Notes: generated from the sequence alone by a model not told the origin. Shown: positions 17,046-26,789, counted from the first letter of the stretch. The stretch: DNA of 64,000 bases from Pseudomonadales bacterium (GCA_028281635.1 JANQJM010000224.1:62001-126000); one strand, 5' to 3'. Made by a program: numbers and translations.

Positions 17046-17675
17046 TTGGAGGGGATTGGCTACAGTAGGATTATGAAATCCGCAGATAAATCTATCGACG
17101 GGAACAGTGGCAATACAGCCACCAAAATTCGCTGCTTCCTGGGATTCAAAGTTGACGCAAGGGACTCCTTATCATCACTTCGTGAAGAGCTGAACTCCCT
17201 GGCAAACAAAGCAGAGAGCAAACTTCGCCCTACAACAGATCAGAACCTCCATCTTACATTGCAGTTTTTCGGTTCAGTTAATCAGGAACGCTTGGGATCT
17301 ATTCAATCAATCGCTGAGCAGATTGCTTCCCGGCACCCGGCAATTCGTTTACACATGCAGGGAATTGGGTTTTTTAGGAATGCGATCTGGATTGGCGTTA
17401 AACCTGACCCCGCGCTCCTGGTCATGGCCGAAGAATGTAAACTGGCGTTTAGTGCCATTGGCCTGGGCAGTATAGATAGTCAGTACCTCCCGCACATTAC
17501 CGTCGCTCGATTTGACAGCAATGCCAAACTGCCCTTAAGCCAACTGACCGACAAATATGGGCATCAACAATGGGGATTCTTTTGCGCAGAGGAAATCTCC
17601 TTGTTTCGATCCGATACTCTGCCGGGGGGTGCACGGTACAGCGTGATTTTTACGGCAGCGTTAGCTAAACCTTAA
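17046..17675 (+). CDS. thpR: RNA 2',3'-cyclic phosphodiesterase (ThpR/LigT family)
   Basis: A 209-residue 2H phosphoesterase with both catalytic HxTx motifs, HLTL at 69-72 and HITV at 150-153, in the usual spacing. IRCFLGFKVD and ISLFRSDTLPGGARYSVI are typical of ThpR/LigT. It hydrolyses 2',3'-cyclic phosphate ends of RNA. The first 25 residues are poorly conserved, and Met10 (17073) may be the true start. It stands alone on the plus strand, divergent from the acyl-CoA operon and convergent with the YdeI-like gene. Confidence 0.88.
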   Translation: MEGIGYSRIMKSADKSIDGNSGNTATKIRCFLGFKVDARDSLSSLREELNSLANKAESKLRPTTDQNLHLTLQFFGSVNQERLGSIQSIAEQIASRHPAIRLHMQGIGFFRNAIWIGVKPDPALLVMAEECKLAFSAIGLGSIDSQYLPHITVARFDSNAKLPLSQLTDKYGHQQWGFFCAEEISLFRSDTLPGGARYSVIFTAALAKP

Positions 17676-17680
17676 CAGTT

Positions 17681-18283
17681 TTAGCAATTCTTATACTTGT
17701 CATTCAGTCCAACCCCAGCCTCGATAAGGGGTTTCGCTTTTTCCAGCCGCTTCAGGCGAGTCGCTTCCTGTTTTGCAGAACCTATATGATCTGCGTATTC
17801 ACGCTGACGACCAGGAGTTAATCCGGTAAACGCCTTTTGTAGTTTCTTGCTCTTTTTCATCGCTGCGGCAAGTTCATCAGGAACATTCAGGCGCTGCTTT
17901 TTCGGTTTTATTTCCTTGCCCGATTTCTGATTGGCAATGGTCTCCTTAATAAAGGCCTTGAGTGGTCGCACAGGTAGTTTGTCGCCGGTTTCGAAGCGCC
18001 ATTGCCTTAGCCCTCGGGTTCGCCCTTCCTGAGCATTGACGAGACGCTTGTCCGGATCCTTCAAATAAACTCCATTGTGGAACCATAGCGCGCAATGATT
18101 CTTGAATCCCGCCATGCCAACCAGATTTTTGCCTTCCAGGGTGTAGGCAGGAGCACCCCACTTCACCGTTTCTTCCAATCCCGATTCAAGCAGAGCTTTG
18201 CGTGCGACACTCATTACCTGTTGCCACTGTTCGTGCTTCTTTATATAGGCGTCTACTTTCTTCTTATCTGCTTGTGTTGTCAT
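17681..18283 (-). CDS. YdeI/DUF1801 family protein
   Basis: A 200-residue basic cytoplasmic protein. Residues 10-115 form a DUF1801 domain (VKWGAPAYTLEGKNLVGMAGFKNHCALWFHNG). The C-terminal part (LNVPDELAAAMKKSKKLQKAFTGLTPGRQREYADHI...KQEATRLKRLEKA) is the YdeI-type domain linked in the literature to bacteriocin protection and OmpD-associated proteins. The combination is common and fits the family length. The biochemical role is unknown. It ends 5 bp from the convergent ThpR gene and follows a GNAT gene by 4 bp. Confidence 0.85.
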   Translation of the reverse strand: MTTQADKKKVDAYIKKHEQWQQVMSVARKALLESGLEETVKWGAPAYTLEGKNLVGMAGFKNHCALWFHNGVYLKDPDKRLVNAQEGRTRGLRQWRFETGDKLPVRPLKAFIKETIANQKSGKEIKPKKQRLNVPDELAAAMKKSKKLQKAFTGLTPGRQREYADHIGSAKQEATRLKRLEKAKPLIEAGVGLNDKYKNC

Positions 18284-18287
18284 TGGC

Positions 18288-18830
18288 TCACCTCGAATAG
18301 TGTGGATTGATCAGCGAATTGAGAACATGATCTTCCCATTTCCCGTTAATTAAAATGTATTCCTTGGCATACCCTTCGCGCTCGAAACCCAGCGACTTCA
18401 ATAGCGCCGCTGATCGTTCGTTATCTGGCATATGATTCGCCATAATGCGATGCATTTTCAATTCCTTGAACGCGTACTTTACCACGTGATTCGATATAGC
18501 TTTCATGTAGCCCTGGCCTTGATAACGTTCGGCGATGGAATAGCCCATATGACATGCCTGAAATACGCCGCGAACGATATTACTTAGTGAGCAACTTCCA
18601 ATCACATGGGACTCTGAATTATCGGTGCCTATAAAATGTGCTGACAAGCCATTCTCAAATTCTATCTCCCGCTCCTCCAGGCGACGCCGCCATGACTCTT
18701 CCGAGTGATGGTCCCGTGGTACCAGAGGGCTCCATGGTTTTAAATGTTTCGCATTCACCGCGAAGTAGTTTGCCATGATAGTTTCATGACCAGGTTTCGC
18801 TCTGATTACTTTTAGTCCTTGTTTGCCCAC
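18288..18830 (-). CDS. GNAT N-acetyltransferase, RimJ-like
   Basis: A 180-residue acetyltransferase of the RimJ/RimL group. It has the N-terminal block FAVNAKHLKPWSPLVPRDH, the acetyl-CoA-binding YQGQGYMKAISNHVVKYAF, and the C-terminal HRIMANHMPDNERSAALLKSLGFEREGYAKEY. RimJ acetylates the N-terminal alanine of ribosomal protein S5; relatives act on other protein N-termini or small molecules. It sits between another GNAT gene and the YdeI-like gene with almost no spacing, indicating a three-gene transcript. Confidence 0.83.
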   Translation of the reverse strand: MGKQGLKVIRAKPGHETIMANYFAVNAKHLKPWSPLVPRDHHSEESWRRRLEEREIEFENGLSAHFIGTDNSESHVIGSCSLSNIVRGVFQACHMGYSIAERYQGQGYMKAISNHVVKYAFKELKMHRIMANHMPDNERSAALLKSLGFEREGYAKEYILINGKWEDHVLNSLINPHYSR

Positions 18831-18836
18831 GACTAC

Positions 18837-19316
18837 TCAGGAAACTCCCTCTAAATGTTTGATCATCAGTAAGGTCTGCTCACCATGAACAGTCAATGTC
18901 TGCAATGGCTCCCAACCAAGTTTGGCATAAAGACCACCAGTTGGATTCTGCGTTTGTAGATACAGATGGGGCAGTTTTCGTTCCGATGCCAAATCCACAA
19001 TACATTGCGTTATCTGCGAACCCAGCTTGTGCCCTCGTTGTTCCTCATTAACGAAAACGCTGCCTAACCAATACAGTTTCTCTGGAAACAGATCCTCTAA
19101 CTCATGCAGTTTTAAGGCAGCCACCGCTACCGGTTCACCGTCACTGATCGCCAGCATATGAACCGGGAAATCTTTCTGCGCCAGGGATTGTCTGAGTTGG
19201 TTTTCAAGACTTGGGAAATCAGATCCCATGCGATCATGCCAAACGCTGTGCCACCAACGAATAATCAAGGGGACGAACTCCGGCCTGTGCGCAAGATTTT
19301 GAAACTCAAGTGACAT
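18837..19316 (-). CDS. GNAT-family N-acetyltransferase
   Basis: A 159-residue single-domain GNAT. The acetyl-CoA pyrophosphate loop appears as QRGHKLGSQITQCIVDLA, preceded by the beta strand YWLGSVFVNEE and followed by LYLQTQNPTGGLYAKLGWEPLQ. N-terminally, FVPLIIRWWHSVWHDR is typical of a family of unassigned bacterial acetyltransferases. Substrate unknown. It is the first gene of the minus-strand set 19316-17681. Confidence 0.82.
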   Translation of the reverse strand: MSLEFQNLAHRPEFVPLIIRWWHSVWHDRMGSDFPSLENQLRQSLAQKDFPVHMLAISDGEPVAVAALKLHELEDLFPEKLYWLGSVFVNEEQRGHKLGSQITQCIVDLASERKLPHLYLQTQNPTGGLYAKLGWEPLQTLTVHGEQTLLMIKHLEGVS

Positions 19317-19323
19317 GATGGGT

Positions 19324-19351
19324 AAAACACTCGACGGGGATTGACGAGTGT
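19324..19351 (-). terminator. Likely terminator of the ATPase-permease-adaptor operon
   Basis: A seven-base inverted repeat ACACTCG/CGAGTGT (19327-19333 and 19345-19351) encloses an 11-base loop. On the minus strand it is followed by TTTT. It lies about 50 bases after the stop of the adaptor gene. The loop is large and the U-run short, so this is moderate evidence. Confidence 0.4.
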
Positions 19352-19401
19352 AATGCTAGAACTTCGGAATTAATAGCGGTGTTGCCGCTGCGATCACCGG
19401 G

Positions 19402-20661
19402 TCAGAGAATTAACTGCACGCGCTCTACATCTTCCATTTGACCATAACCAGAAGTGATCACGCGCTCGCCTTCAAACAGACCTTCCTGTACCTCAACGAA
19501 ACGATTATTGCGACGCCCAACCCGGATGTCCCGACGGATAGCGGTCTCACCCGATTCATCTAGCACAAAGACCCAGTTGCCACCGGTATCCTGAATGAAA
19601 CCACCAACTGGCAGCAACAGAGACTCGACCGGATTGCCCAGTGTCAGCTCCATTTGCAGAGTCTGCCCACGGCGAATATTAGTGGGCGTTGCACCTTCGA
19701 AGATTAGATCCACTTCAAACGTACCTGCCGTGATCTCCGGATACACTTTATCCACGCGAGCTTGATACTCCTGGCCAGCGAGAGTGAATGTGGCTGATTG
19801 GAACGGTGCGACCCGCGACACGTAAAACTCATCGATTTGGGCGACTATTTTATATTGGTCTACTACATCGATCTGACCGAGTCGCTGCCCGGTCTGCTTA
19901 CTTTCGCCGATCTCTACTGGAAAGGAAGTAAGCTGGCCCGAGATAGGTGCTTTAACGAGAAGGCTTTCAAAACTCGCTTGAGAAATTTCCAAATTCTCTG
20001 AAAGCATGTCAATCTGATTTGCAATCTGTTCAAGTCTGGCTTCCCGTTCTCTGTCCTCCACTATCTGACGAGCTTTCAGGTTACTCAGCACTTTCTTCTG
20101 ATAATCCAACTCATCAATAATTGCCTCGTACTCCTCCTCAGATATGAGGCTGTCTCCCACCAATTGTTCAAATCGACCTTTTTGTCTTTCAAGAGTAACG
20201 ATTCTGAATTCTGTATCGATAATCTGCCGCGCAGTAGCCAGCCTCTGATATTCGAAGTTATTGGTAATGTTTGTCAGGTTGTTAAGTTGCTCAGTTGTTT
20301 GTGCATCTGCTTGCGCTGCATTGAGTCGCGTGGCCGTATTGGACAGCTGCACCAAAGGCTGACCAAATTCAACGAAAGCCCCTTCTTCCACAAACACTTC
20401 GTCGACTGAACCACCAATCACCGCATCAAGAAACACACTTTCGAACGGCTGGATGGTGCCTCGAATAGGTATGAGGTCTTCGAATGCACCTTGTTGAACG
20501 GTCGATACAATTAGCTGATCCGCAGAGACTCGATAAGTGCGAATGGAAGCATCGGAGAGAAGCTGATAGGCGCCATAAACTATGGCTCCTGCACCCACGA
20601 GCATGGCTCCCACTTGCCAAAGTGGTCGCCTCTTCTTTTCTAAGACTTTATCCATTGCCAT
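19402..20661 (-). CDS. HlyD/MacA-like periplasmic adaptor
   Basis: A 419-residue membrane-fusion protein and last gene of the ATPase-permease-permease-adaptor operon (36 bp after permease 2). It has an N-terminal membrane anchor (about 14-36), a biotinyl-lipoyl half (GTIQPFESVFLDAVIGGSVDEVFVEEGAFVEFGQPLVQL, about 67-105) and a long coiled coil (about 108-235, repeatedly charged and rich in Gln/Glu). The second lipoyl half follows (APISGQLTSFPVEIGESKQTGQRLG), then beta-barrel and membrane-proximal domains. It should join the inner-membrane permease to an outer-membrane TolC-type channel. No TolC homologue is in the window. Met1 or Met3 may be the start. Confidence 0.9.
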   Translation of the reverse strand: MAMDKVLEKKRRPLWQVGAMLVGAGAIVYGAYQLLSDASIRTYRVSADQLIVSTVQQGAFEDLIPIRGTIQPFESVFLDAVIGGSVDEVFVEEGAFVEFGQPLVQLSNTATRLNAAQADAQTTEQLNNLTNITNNFEYQRLATARQIIDTEFRIVTLERQKGRFEQLVGDSLISEEEYEAIIDELDYQKKVLSNLKARQIVEDREREARLEQIANQIDMLSENLEISQASFESLLVKAPISGQLTSFPVEIGESKQTGQRLGQIDVVDQYKIVAQIDEFYVSRVAPFQSATFTLAGQEYQARVDKVYPEITAGTFEVDLIFEGATPTNIRRGQTLQMELTLGNPVESLLLPVGGFIQDTGGNWVFVLDESGETAIRRDIRVGRRNNRFVEVQEGLFEGERVITSGYGQMEDVERVQLIL

Positions 20662-20697
20662 ACCGAAATTATAACTCCACTGTATCTGAGAAGGTAT

Positions 20698-23151
20698 CTA
20701 CTCAGTCTTTAACGCAAGTACCGGATTCACCGATGCGACACTGTAGGTTTTTTGAAACGTTGTAATCATGGCCAGGACGAAGGTTGCCAGGCCCGCCAGT
20801 AAAAAGATGGTCAGATTTATCTCTGTCCGATAGGCGAAATTGGAGAGCCATTGCTGCATGGACCACCAGGCCAGGGGCCAGGCAATTACATTGGCAACAA
20901 CAACTAGCTTCGAGAAATCCCAGGCTAACATACCCGCTATGCTGCGAACGGTAGCGCCTAACACCTTGCGAATACTTATCTCCTTGGTGCGCCTCTCAGT
21001 TACAAATGAAGCCAGTGCATACAGACCCAGGCAGGCAATAGTGATTGCCACAATCGAGAGTCCAATAAAGAGGGCGAAGGCACGGTTTTCCCCGGCGTAA
21101 AACGCAGTGTAACTGTCAGCCAGGAATGAGCGCTGAATCGGGTATTCTGGAATTTGCTCTTGCCAAATTCTATCCAATTGCGCAAGCGTGGCTGCTTGAT
21201 TTCCTTCTGTCAGTTTAACCATCATAATGTTAGTACCAATTTCTAAAGTATATGACAGAGGCACGATGTCCGATCTTACTGACTGGTAGTGAGTATCTGC
21301 GACAACACCGACAATTGTAGATTCATTTCTATAGTTTAGTCCCCGGAATTGTCCTTCTGTGACAAACCGATCACCAATTGCCTCCGCGGGACTTCCCCAG
21401 CCGCCGAGTCTGACCGCTGTTTCATTGAGTACAATGCCGCCTGAGTTTGACGTTACTGTTTGTGACCAGGGTACTGTCCGATCACTTGGAAAATCATCAT
21501 TCAGGGGCCTGCCAGCGACAAACTCCATGCCTAGTGTTTCGAAGTAATCGTCATACACTCTAATCCAACGAGTTGGCAGCCCATTATCAGGGTCCCCTCC
21601 GTCTCTTACCCAGGTTCGACCATCAGATAGATCGCGAGTTGGAATAACCGAGCCCGAAGAGACCGAAACCACGCCAGGTAAACCCGATATTTCATCTCTC
21701 ATCCGGGCATAAGCAATCCGAGATTGGAGGTTAGGCAGTTCTACTGTGACGACGTTTTCCGGATTAAAACCAAGAGATTTGGTCATGGCATATTGAATCT
21801 GTGTATTGACAATCCCGGCGGCGACGATAAGTCCAATCGATATACTGAATTGAGCGACTATCAATCCAGATCGAAACCGACTAACGGCACCGTTGTTAAC
21901 GGTATCGCCATGCAGAACGCTTGAGGGAGAAAGTCGAGCTGCCGTAATTGAAGGGTAGGCTCCTGCAACTAATCCGACAGTCAGCGCTGCTATCAGCAGT
22001 ACTACAACGTTGAAACCTGTGAAGAATGATCCTGCCCCCACCGTACTGGCAACCAAGGAGTCGAAAAGTGGCATAAACAATTCACATAAAATCAATGAGA
22101 TCACAAACGCTGCCAGTGCAATAAACAATGTCTCCATTTGGAACTGTGCAATAAGTTGGACTCTGGAAGAACCAGCAATTCGCTTCACACCGATTTCTCT
22201 GGATCGTCGAGAAAGCTGCACAGCCTGTAGATTCATGAAATTAAATGCCGCGATTACCAGCGTAAGCACTGCAACACCACCGAAGATGAAAATGTCGGAG
22301 CGTTGTCTTTGTCCTTTAACCAGGCCGGTAATGTCGTCTCGTGTTGACATCTCATTTTGCAAGTCTGTGTTGAAATGAATATCGAGCATTGGCTGCAGGA
22401 CGATACGAGCAGTAGACCCAGGCACAATGTTTTCTGAATAGAAAGCTTCTGCATTTCTTTCCACTGCCAAGGGATCGATACCTGGAGCCAATCGCGCATA
22501 GTGGTACATCACGTCCGACCCAGCGTTGTCCCAGAAATTAGGGGAATTCCAGACTGTGGTTAAATTTTCAATGTTGATATAGATATTCGAAACCAGGTGA
22601 CTGTTCCCCGGATTGTTACTCACTATCGCTGCCACTCTGAAGTCATGGGCTTGATCGACGGTAAACACTCTGCCTAGCGGTCGAGATTCTCCAAATAGCT
22701 CCATCGCAGCGGCTTCAGTAACGACCGCACTTCCCATATCCCGGATCGCACTGATGGGGTCTCCGGCCAGTGTCTGATAGTTGAAGAACTCGAAAAAACT
22801 GTCATCGACCATGGAAAGTGTCCGGAATTGATTCTCACCGTCAATGGTAAACAATCTCTGATTGCCGGCGATTCTGGTCACACTCTCAATTTCGGGCAAC
22901 GCGGTTTCCAACACTGGTGATACCGGATTAAAAAACGTCGCAAAATGTGAACCGGCGCTAGAGATCCAGTTAAAGCGATACACGCGATCAGCATCGGGGT
23001 GCATGGTGTCAAACCGACTCTCGTAGCGAATAAACGAGAGAATCAACATACTGACAGTAAGTCCGATGGCGAGACTTACCATGCCGATGAACGAATAGAA
23101 CTTTCGCTGCATGATACTGCGCACTACTGTCTTAAGCTGGAAGGAAAACAT
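20698..23151 (-). CDS. FtsX/MacB-like ABC permease 2
   Basis: An 817-residue two-half permease, third gene of the pump operon (32 bp after permease 3). The half-1 coupling helix is REIGVKRIAGSS, with Lys-Arg swapped relative to the usual Arg-Lys. Half 2 has KEISIRKVLGA followed by DFSKLVVVANVIAWPLAWW. The periplasmic domains span about 45-270 and 445-675. The tail is NPVLALKTE rather than the common ALRYE. It is close in style to permease 3, with which it may pair or alternate at the shared ATPase and adaptor. Confidence 0.88.
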   Translation of the reverse strand: MFSFQLKTVVRSIMQRKFYSFIGMVSLAIGLTVSMLILSFIRYESRFDTMHPDADRVYRFNWISSAGSHFATFFNPVSPVLETALPEIESVTRIAGNQRLFTIDGENQFRTLSMVDDSFFEFFNYQTLAGDPISAIRDMGSAVVTEAAAMELFGESRPLGRVFTVDQAHDFRVAAIVSNNPGNSHLVSNIYINIENLTTVWNSPNFWDNAGSDVMYHYARLAPGIDPLAVERNAEAFYSENIVPGSTARIVLQPMLDIHFNTDLQNEMSTRDDITGLVKGQRQRSDIFIFGGVAVLTLVIAAFNFMNLQAVQLSRRSREIGVKRIAGSSRVQLIAQFQMETLFIALAAFVISLILCELFMPLFDSLVASTVGAGSFFTGFNVVVLLIAALTVGLVAGAYPSITAARLSPSSVLHGDTVNNGAVSRFRSGLIVAQFSISIGLIVAAGIVNTQIQYAMTKSLGFNPENVVTVELPNLQSRIAYARMRDEISGLPGVVSVSSGSVIPTRDLSDGRTWVRDGGDPDNGLPTRWIRVYDDYFETLGMEFVAGRPLNDDFPSDRTVPWSQTVTSNSGGIVLNETAVRLGGWGSPAEAIGDRFVTEGQFRGLNYRNESTIVGVVADTHYQSVRSDIVPLSYTLEIGTNIMMVKLTEGNQAATLAQLDRIWQEQIPEYPIQRSFLADSYTAFYAGENRAFALFIGLSIVAITIACLGLYALASFVTERRTKEISIRKVLGATVRSIAGMLAWDFSKLVVVANVIAWPLAWWSMQQWLSNFAYRTEINLTIFLLAGLATFVLAMITTFQKTYSVASVNPVLALKTE

Positions 23152-23183
23152 AATATGCCGCTCCGACCTTTCGTTCTCCTGAT

Positions 23184-25667
23184 CTACTCATGCCGCAGTG
23201 AACGAGTAGGGTTGATGTTTGCGGTCACTGCTGACAATCCTCCGACAGTAATTGCAGCAATTAACCACGCTAATATGGCAGCAAACAGGAATACACTGAC
23301 TCCCATCTCTATGCGATAGGCGAAGTTCTCCAGCCAGTTGTTCATAAAATACCAGGCAGCAGGCCAGGCTATGAGATTGGCCAGTAATACCAGCTTGCTG
23401 AAGTCCTTGGTTAATAGCGTGACAATACCCAGCACGCTGCTGCCCAGCACCTTACGAATCCCTATTTCCCGTGTTCGCTGTTCAGTCATATAGGAGGCGA
23501 GACCGAACAGGCCCAAGCCGGCAATAAAAATAGCCATGATGGAAAATGCGGTAAATATCTGGCCCTGACGTCGTTCAGATTGATAGAGGGCTTCAAACTT
23601 CTGGTCCATGAATTCCTGCCGATACGGCGTTTCTGGGCGAAACTGGTTCCATGTCGCCTCAATAAATTGCAAAGTTTCCTGCAAATTGTTACCCGTCAGC
23701 CTGATGCCCATCTGGCTGAAGTTGGCAAACTGAGAATTCGGATTGTCGTTTTCCATAACCCGGTAGTACACAGGATTTACAACTTCCCGAATCGATGAAA
23801 AATAAATATTGTCTACGACGCCAATAATGGGTCCGCGCACTGTGAAGCCGCTTTGACTGCCACGCCCAACTTCAAACCATTTGTTTATCGCTTCTTCAGG
23901 TGTGTAGCCGATTAACTCTGCTGCCATAACATTGAGCATGAACGCACCGGTAGTCTGCGGATTGTCAGTGGATGGCTCTACGAAAATATCTGTCCCTCGC
24001 TGTTCAGAAAAAGTGCGGCCAGCAACTACATCGATGTCAAAAGTTTCAAAGAAGTCGTAGTCAACATTGAGGTAAGGCATCCCAATAAACGGATCGGAAC
24101 TGCTGTCATAGCCTTCATACCTGACCCCATCCGCATTGGTGTTTTGATCACCGGGCATCAGATTTGCGGCAGTGGCAGAAACGATTTCTGGGTGAGCAAT
24201 TAGCTCTTGTTTCATAGTCCGATAGTTTGATCCCAATCCGTCCAGATTATTGCCCCGCAACACCACTATCTGATCTCGATTGAATCCCGGATCCATGGTC
24301 ATGGCATAACGAAGTTGCGCGAGCGCTATGCCCGATGCAATTACCAGGGCAATGGAAATAGAAAACTGGGCAAGCACGAGAAGACGACGAAAAGCAGCAC
24401 CGCCTTTGCCCCGATTTAGCTCTCCGCGCAGTATGTCGGAGGCCGCAAACGCAGACAGATAGAATGCCGGATAGCTGCCTGCGATCACCCCAACTATCAG
24501 TCCCAGGACCAGCAAGCCAACGAGTAACTGAGGATCCTGAAATGGATTGAATTGCAGCTGCAGTCCGATCAGAGCGTTAAACCAGCCTGCTGTCAGGGAG
24601 ACAAGTAAGATGGCTAGCAGCACGGCAATCAAAGACAGCAAGACTGACTCACCAATAAACTGCGAGATCACTTGATTGCGATCCGCACCCAGAGTTTTCC
24701 TCAATCCTACTTCACGCGCTCGACTGGCAGATTTCGCGGTAGAAAGGTTCATGAAGTTAAAGCAGGCGATCATCAAGATCACCACAGCAATAGCGCTGAA
24801 GGTGTAAACCGTGACTATGTTGCCATTGGGTTCCAGCTCATTGTCACGTTGTGACCGCAGATGAATCTCAGTAACGGGCAATACGTCGAAACGAGTGAAA
24901 TCGGTGGCATTCTCGTCAATATGTCGGTTCAGAAATGCGGGAATCTGATTGAGAAAAGTTTCGATATTGTAATTCGGTGGAGCCACGACATAGGTGTGAA
25001 AGTTGTTGCTGCCCCAGTTCTCCATGAAGCCCTCACCAAACATCGCCACCAGTGTATCCGCCGATGTGAATCCCTGTGCGGCGAGATGAGTATTCTCAGC
25101 CAGATCTGGCATCACCCCGGTGATTTGAACCGGAGCCTGTCCTGCAACAATAAGCGTGTTGCCGACAGCATTGCCCTCCGGAAAGTATTTGTTGGCCAGA
25201 GTTTCATTGATGACCATACGAAATGGACCTTCCAGCGCGCCCTCCCACCGCCCCTCCAGGAGGGGAATGTCGAATACCTCATAGATATCTGCATCTGCAA
25301 AGTGCAAGCCTGATTCAAAGAATGATCGATTGGTCTCCGGATCAGTAATGATGAGTTGCCCAGCGTTGAGAATACGAACTACGTTTTCAAACTCCGGAAA
25401 GTCCTGTGCGAGCAAAGGCCCGGTTTGGGGCGCGTTGGTGGCAAGTTCCAGATCATCATTGCGGCCCAGACTCATAAATGTGCGCATAACCTTGTAGGTA
25501 CGGTCCGCCTTAGCCCAATGCTTGTCATAGCTGATCTCGTGGCGAACGAAGAGTGCGATAAGAATTACACAGGCAAGGCCCACGGCCAGCCCAACAATAT
25601 TGATCGCAGTAAACAACCGGTTTGCGGCCAGATTACGAAGTGTGAGTAAAATGAAATTTCTTAACAT
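23184..25667 (-). CDS. FtsX/MacB-like ABC permease 3
   Basis: An 827-residue permease directly after the ATPase (44 bp gap) in the pump operon. The start MLRNFILLTLRNLAANRLFTAINIVGL leads into the first membrane helix. Coupling motifs are REVGLRKTLGA in half 1 and REIGIRKVLGS in half 2, the latter followed by DFSKLVLLANLIAWPAAWY. The C-terminus is NPTRSLRHE. Position beside the ATPase and adaptor makes this the best candidate for the core exporter of the set. Confidence 0.88.
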   Translation of the reverse strand: MLRNFILLTLRNLAANRLFTAINIVGLAVGLACVILIALFVRHEISYDKHWAKADRTYKVMRTFMSLGRNDDLELATNAPQTGPLLAQDFPEFENVVRILNAGQLIITDPETNRSFFESGLHFADADIYEVFDIPLLEGRWEGALEGPFRMVINETLANKYFPEGNAVGNTLIVAGQAPVQITGVMPDLAENTHLAAQGFTSADTLVAMFGEGFMENWGSNNFHTYVVAPPNYNIETFLNQIPAFLNRHIDENATDFTRFDVLPVTEIHLRSQRDNELEPNGNIVTVYTFSAIAVVILMIACFNFMNLSTAKSASRAREVGLRKTLGADRNQVISQFIGESVLLSLIAVLLAILLVSLTAGWFNALIGLQLQFNPFQDPQLLVGLLVLGLIVGVIAGSYPAFYLSAFAASDILRGELNRGKGGAAFRRLLVLAQFSISIALVIASGIALAQLRYAMTMDPGFNRDQIVVLRGNNLDGLGSNYRTMKQELIAHPEIVSATAANLMPGDQNTNADGVRYEGYDSSSDPFIGMPYLNVDYDFFETFDIDVVAGRTFSEQRGTDIFVEPSTDNPQTTGAFMLNVMAAELIGYTPEEAINKWFEVGRGSQSGFTVRGPIIGVVDNIYFSSIREVVNPVYYRVMENDNPNSQFANFSQMGIRLTGNNLQETLQFIEATWNQFRPETPYRQEFMDQKFEALYQSERRQGQIFTAFSIMAIFIAGLGLFGLASYMTEQRTREIGIRKVLGSSVLGIVTLLTKDFSKLVLLANLIAWPAAWYFMNNWLENFAYRIEMGVSVFLFAAILAWLIAAITVGGLSAVTANINPTRSLRHE

Positions 25668-25711
25668 GATGACGACGAGTAGCTAGTAACTAGTAAGGGA
25701 CAAGGCCTCAG

Positions 25712-26410
25712 TTATGCGAATGCGGTACGTTCCACATTGTCGGATTCGCTAATGACTTTTCCATCCAGCATGCGCACGATGCGTTTACCTACTGCTGCAT
25801 CTTCAGGCGAGTGAGTCACCATAACGATCGTTGTTCCCTCATCATTAAGCCCGGACAAGATTCTCATCACCTCTTCTCCGTGCTCACTATCCAGATTACC
25901 CGTCGGTTCATCTGCCAGTATAAGATTGGGTTGATTAACGATTGCCCTTGCCACTGCTACCCTTTGTTGCTGCCCCCCTGACAACTGTTGCGGGAAGTGA
26001 TTCTTGCGATGTGCCATATCCATTTTTTCCAACACGCTTTCAACTTTGGATTTGCGTTCCTGGGATGGAGCCTTGGTATAGATCAGCGGTAACTCAACAT
26101 TTTCATACACTGTCAATTCATCTATCAGGTTAAAACTCTGAAATACGAATCCGATATTCTCTTTTCTCAAATTTGCCCGTTGTCGCTCAGAGTAGCCGGC
26201 CACCTCCTCGTCAAGAAACCAGTACTTGCCACCATCAGGATTATCGATAAGACCCAAGATATGCAGCAACGTGGATTTGCCGCAACCAGAGGGACCCATA
26301 ATGGAAGTGAATTCACCTTCTGCAACTGAGATATTTACCTCGTCCAATGCCGTAGTCTCCACCTCCTCTGTGCGAAACAATTTGGTCAGGCCTTCGGTTT
26401 TTATAATCAT
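25712..26410 (-). CDS. ABC transporter ATP-binding protein, MacB/LolD type (ATPase 2)
   Basis: A 232-residue ATPase, first gene of the pump operon. Walker A is GPSGCGKST, the signature LSGGQQQR, Walker B LILADEP, and the switch histidine VTHSPED. An AGGA ribosome-binding site stands before ATG 26410. It is very similar in design to ATPase 1 (TTALDEVNISVAEGEFTSIMGPSGCGKSTLLHILGLID). Besides its own two permeases, it is the only ATPase near the eleven permeases that have none, so it may energise them too; that is inference. It is transcribed from a sigma-54 promoter at 26565-26579 with upstream activator sites shared with the divergent regulator gene. Confidence 0.93.
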   Translation of the reverse strand: MIIKTEGLTKLFRTEEVETTALDEVNISVAEGEFTSIMGPSGCGKSTLLHILGLIDNPDGGKYWFLDEEVAGYSERQRANLRKENIGFVFQSFNLIDELTVYENVELPLIYTKAPSQERKSKVESVLEKMDMAHRKNHFPQQLSGGQQQRVAVARAIVNQPNLILADEPTGNLDSEHGEEVMRILSGLNDEGTTIVMVTHSPEDAAVGKRIVRMLDGKVISESDNVERTAFA

Positions 26411-26564
26411 AGGTTTTTCCTTACTAATCCTTTCTGAGTATGAGTTGAGAAGGCCCGAAGGCCTTCCCCAGCTTCTTTACCAACTCAGAGTCATCATTTG
26501 CACTGCACCACCAGCATAGTTCATGCATCGACAACGCCGCGTTAAAGTAGCTTCTTAAGCATGC

Positions 26565-26580
26565 GCAATACTCGTACCAA
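26565..26580 (-). promoter_or_regulatory. Sigma-54 promoter of the ATPase 2-permease 3-permease 2-adaptor operon
   Basis: On the minus strand it reads TTGGTACGAGTATTGC: GG at 26578-26577, ten bases, GC at 26566-26565. Match to TTGGCAC-N5-TTGC is good apart from T for C within the -24 block. Predicted start is near 26553, leaving a leader of about 140 bases. Activator sites lie at 26638-26654 and 26661-26677. Confidence 0.65.
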
Positions 26581-26637
26581 CAAATTTCCGCCAGAGCCAA
26601 CGAGTTATCACGAGTCAAAACGAACTATTCTTTAAAC

Positions 26638-26677
26638 TGTTTCATTGTGAGCCAGATTCTTGTTTCGATTTGGAACA
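26638..26677. promoter_or_regulatory. Paired activator sites between the pump operon and the regulator gene
   Basis: The distal site 26661-26677 (TGTTTCGATTTGGAACA) is a near-perfect inverted repeat, extended by one T/A on each side. The proximal site 26638-26654 (TGTTTCATTGTGAGCCA) keeps one perfect half. Start-to-start spacing is 23 bp, and the gap to the -24 GG of the pump promoter is 59 bp. The same arrangement occurs at three other promoters in the window. Confidence 0.65.
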
Positions 26678-26789
26678 AAGACACAATGATTTCAAGTTGA
26701 GTACAGTTCTTGTCGTGTGAATTCAGGAAACGAGTTGCTGTTCTCAGTTCATTATATGCGCCTAATCGTTTCTTCTTTTTTTTAAGTGA

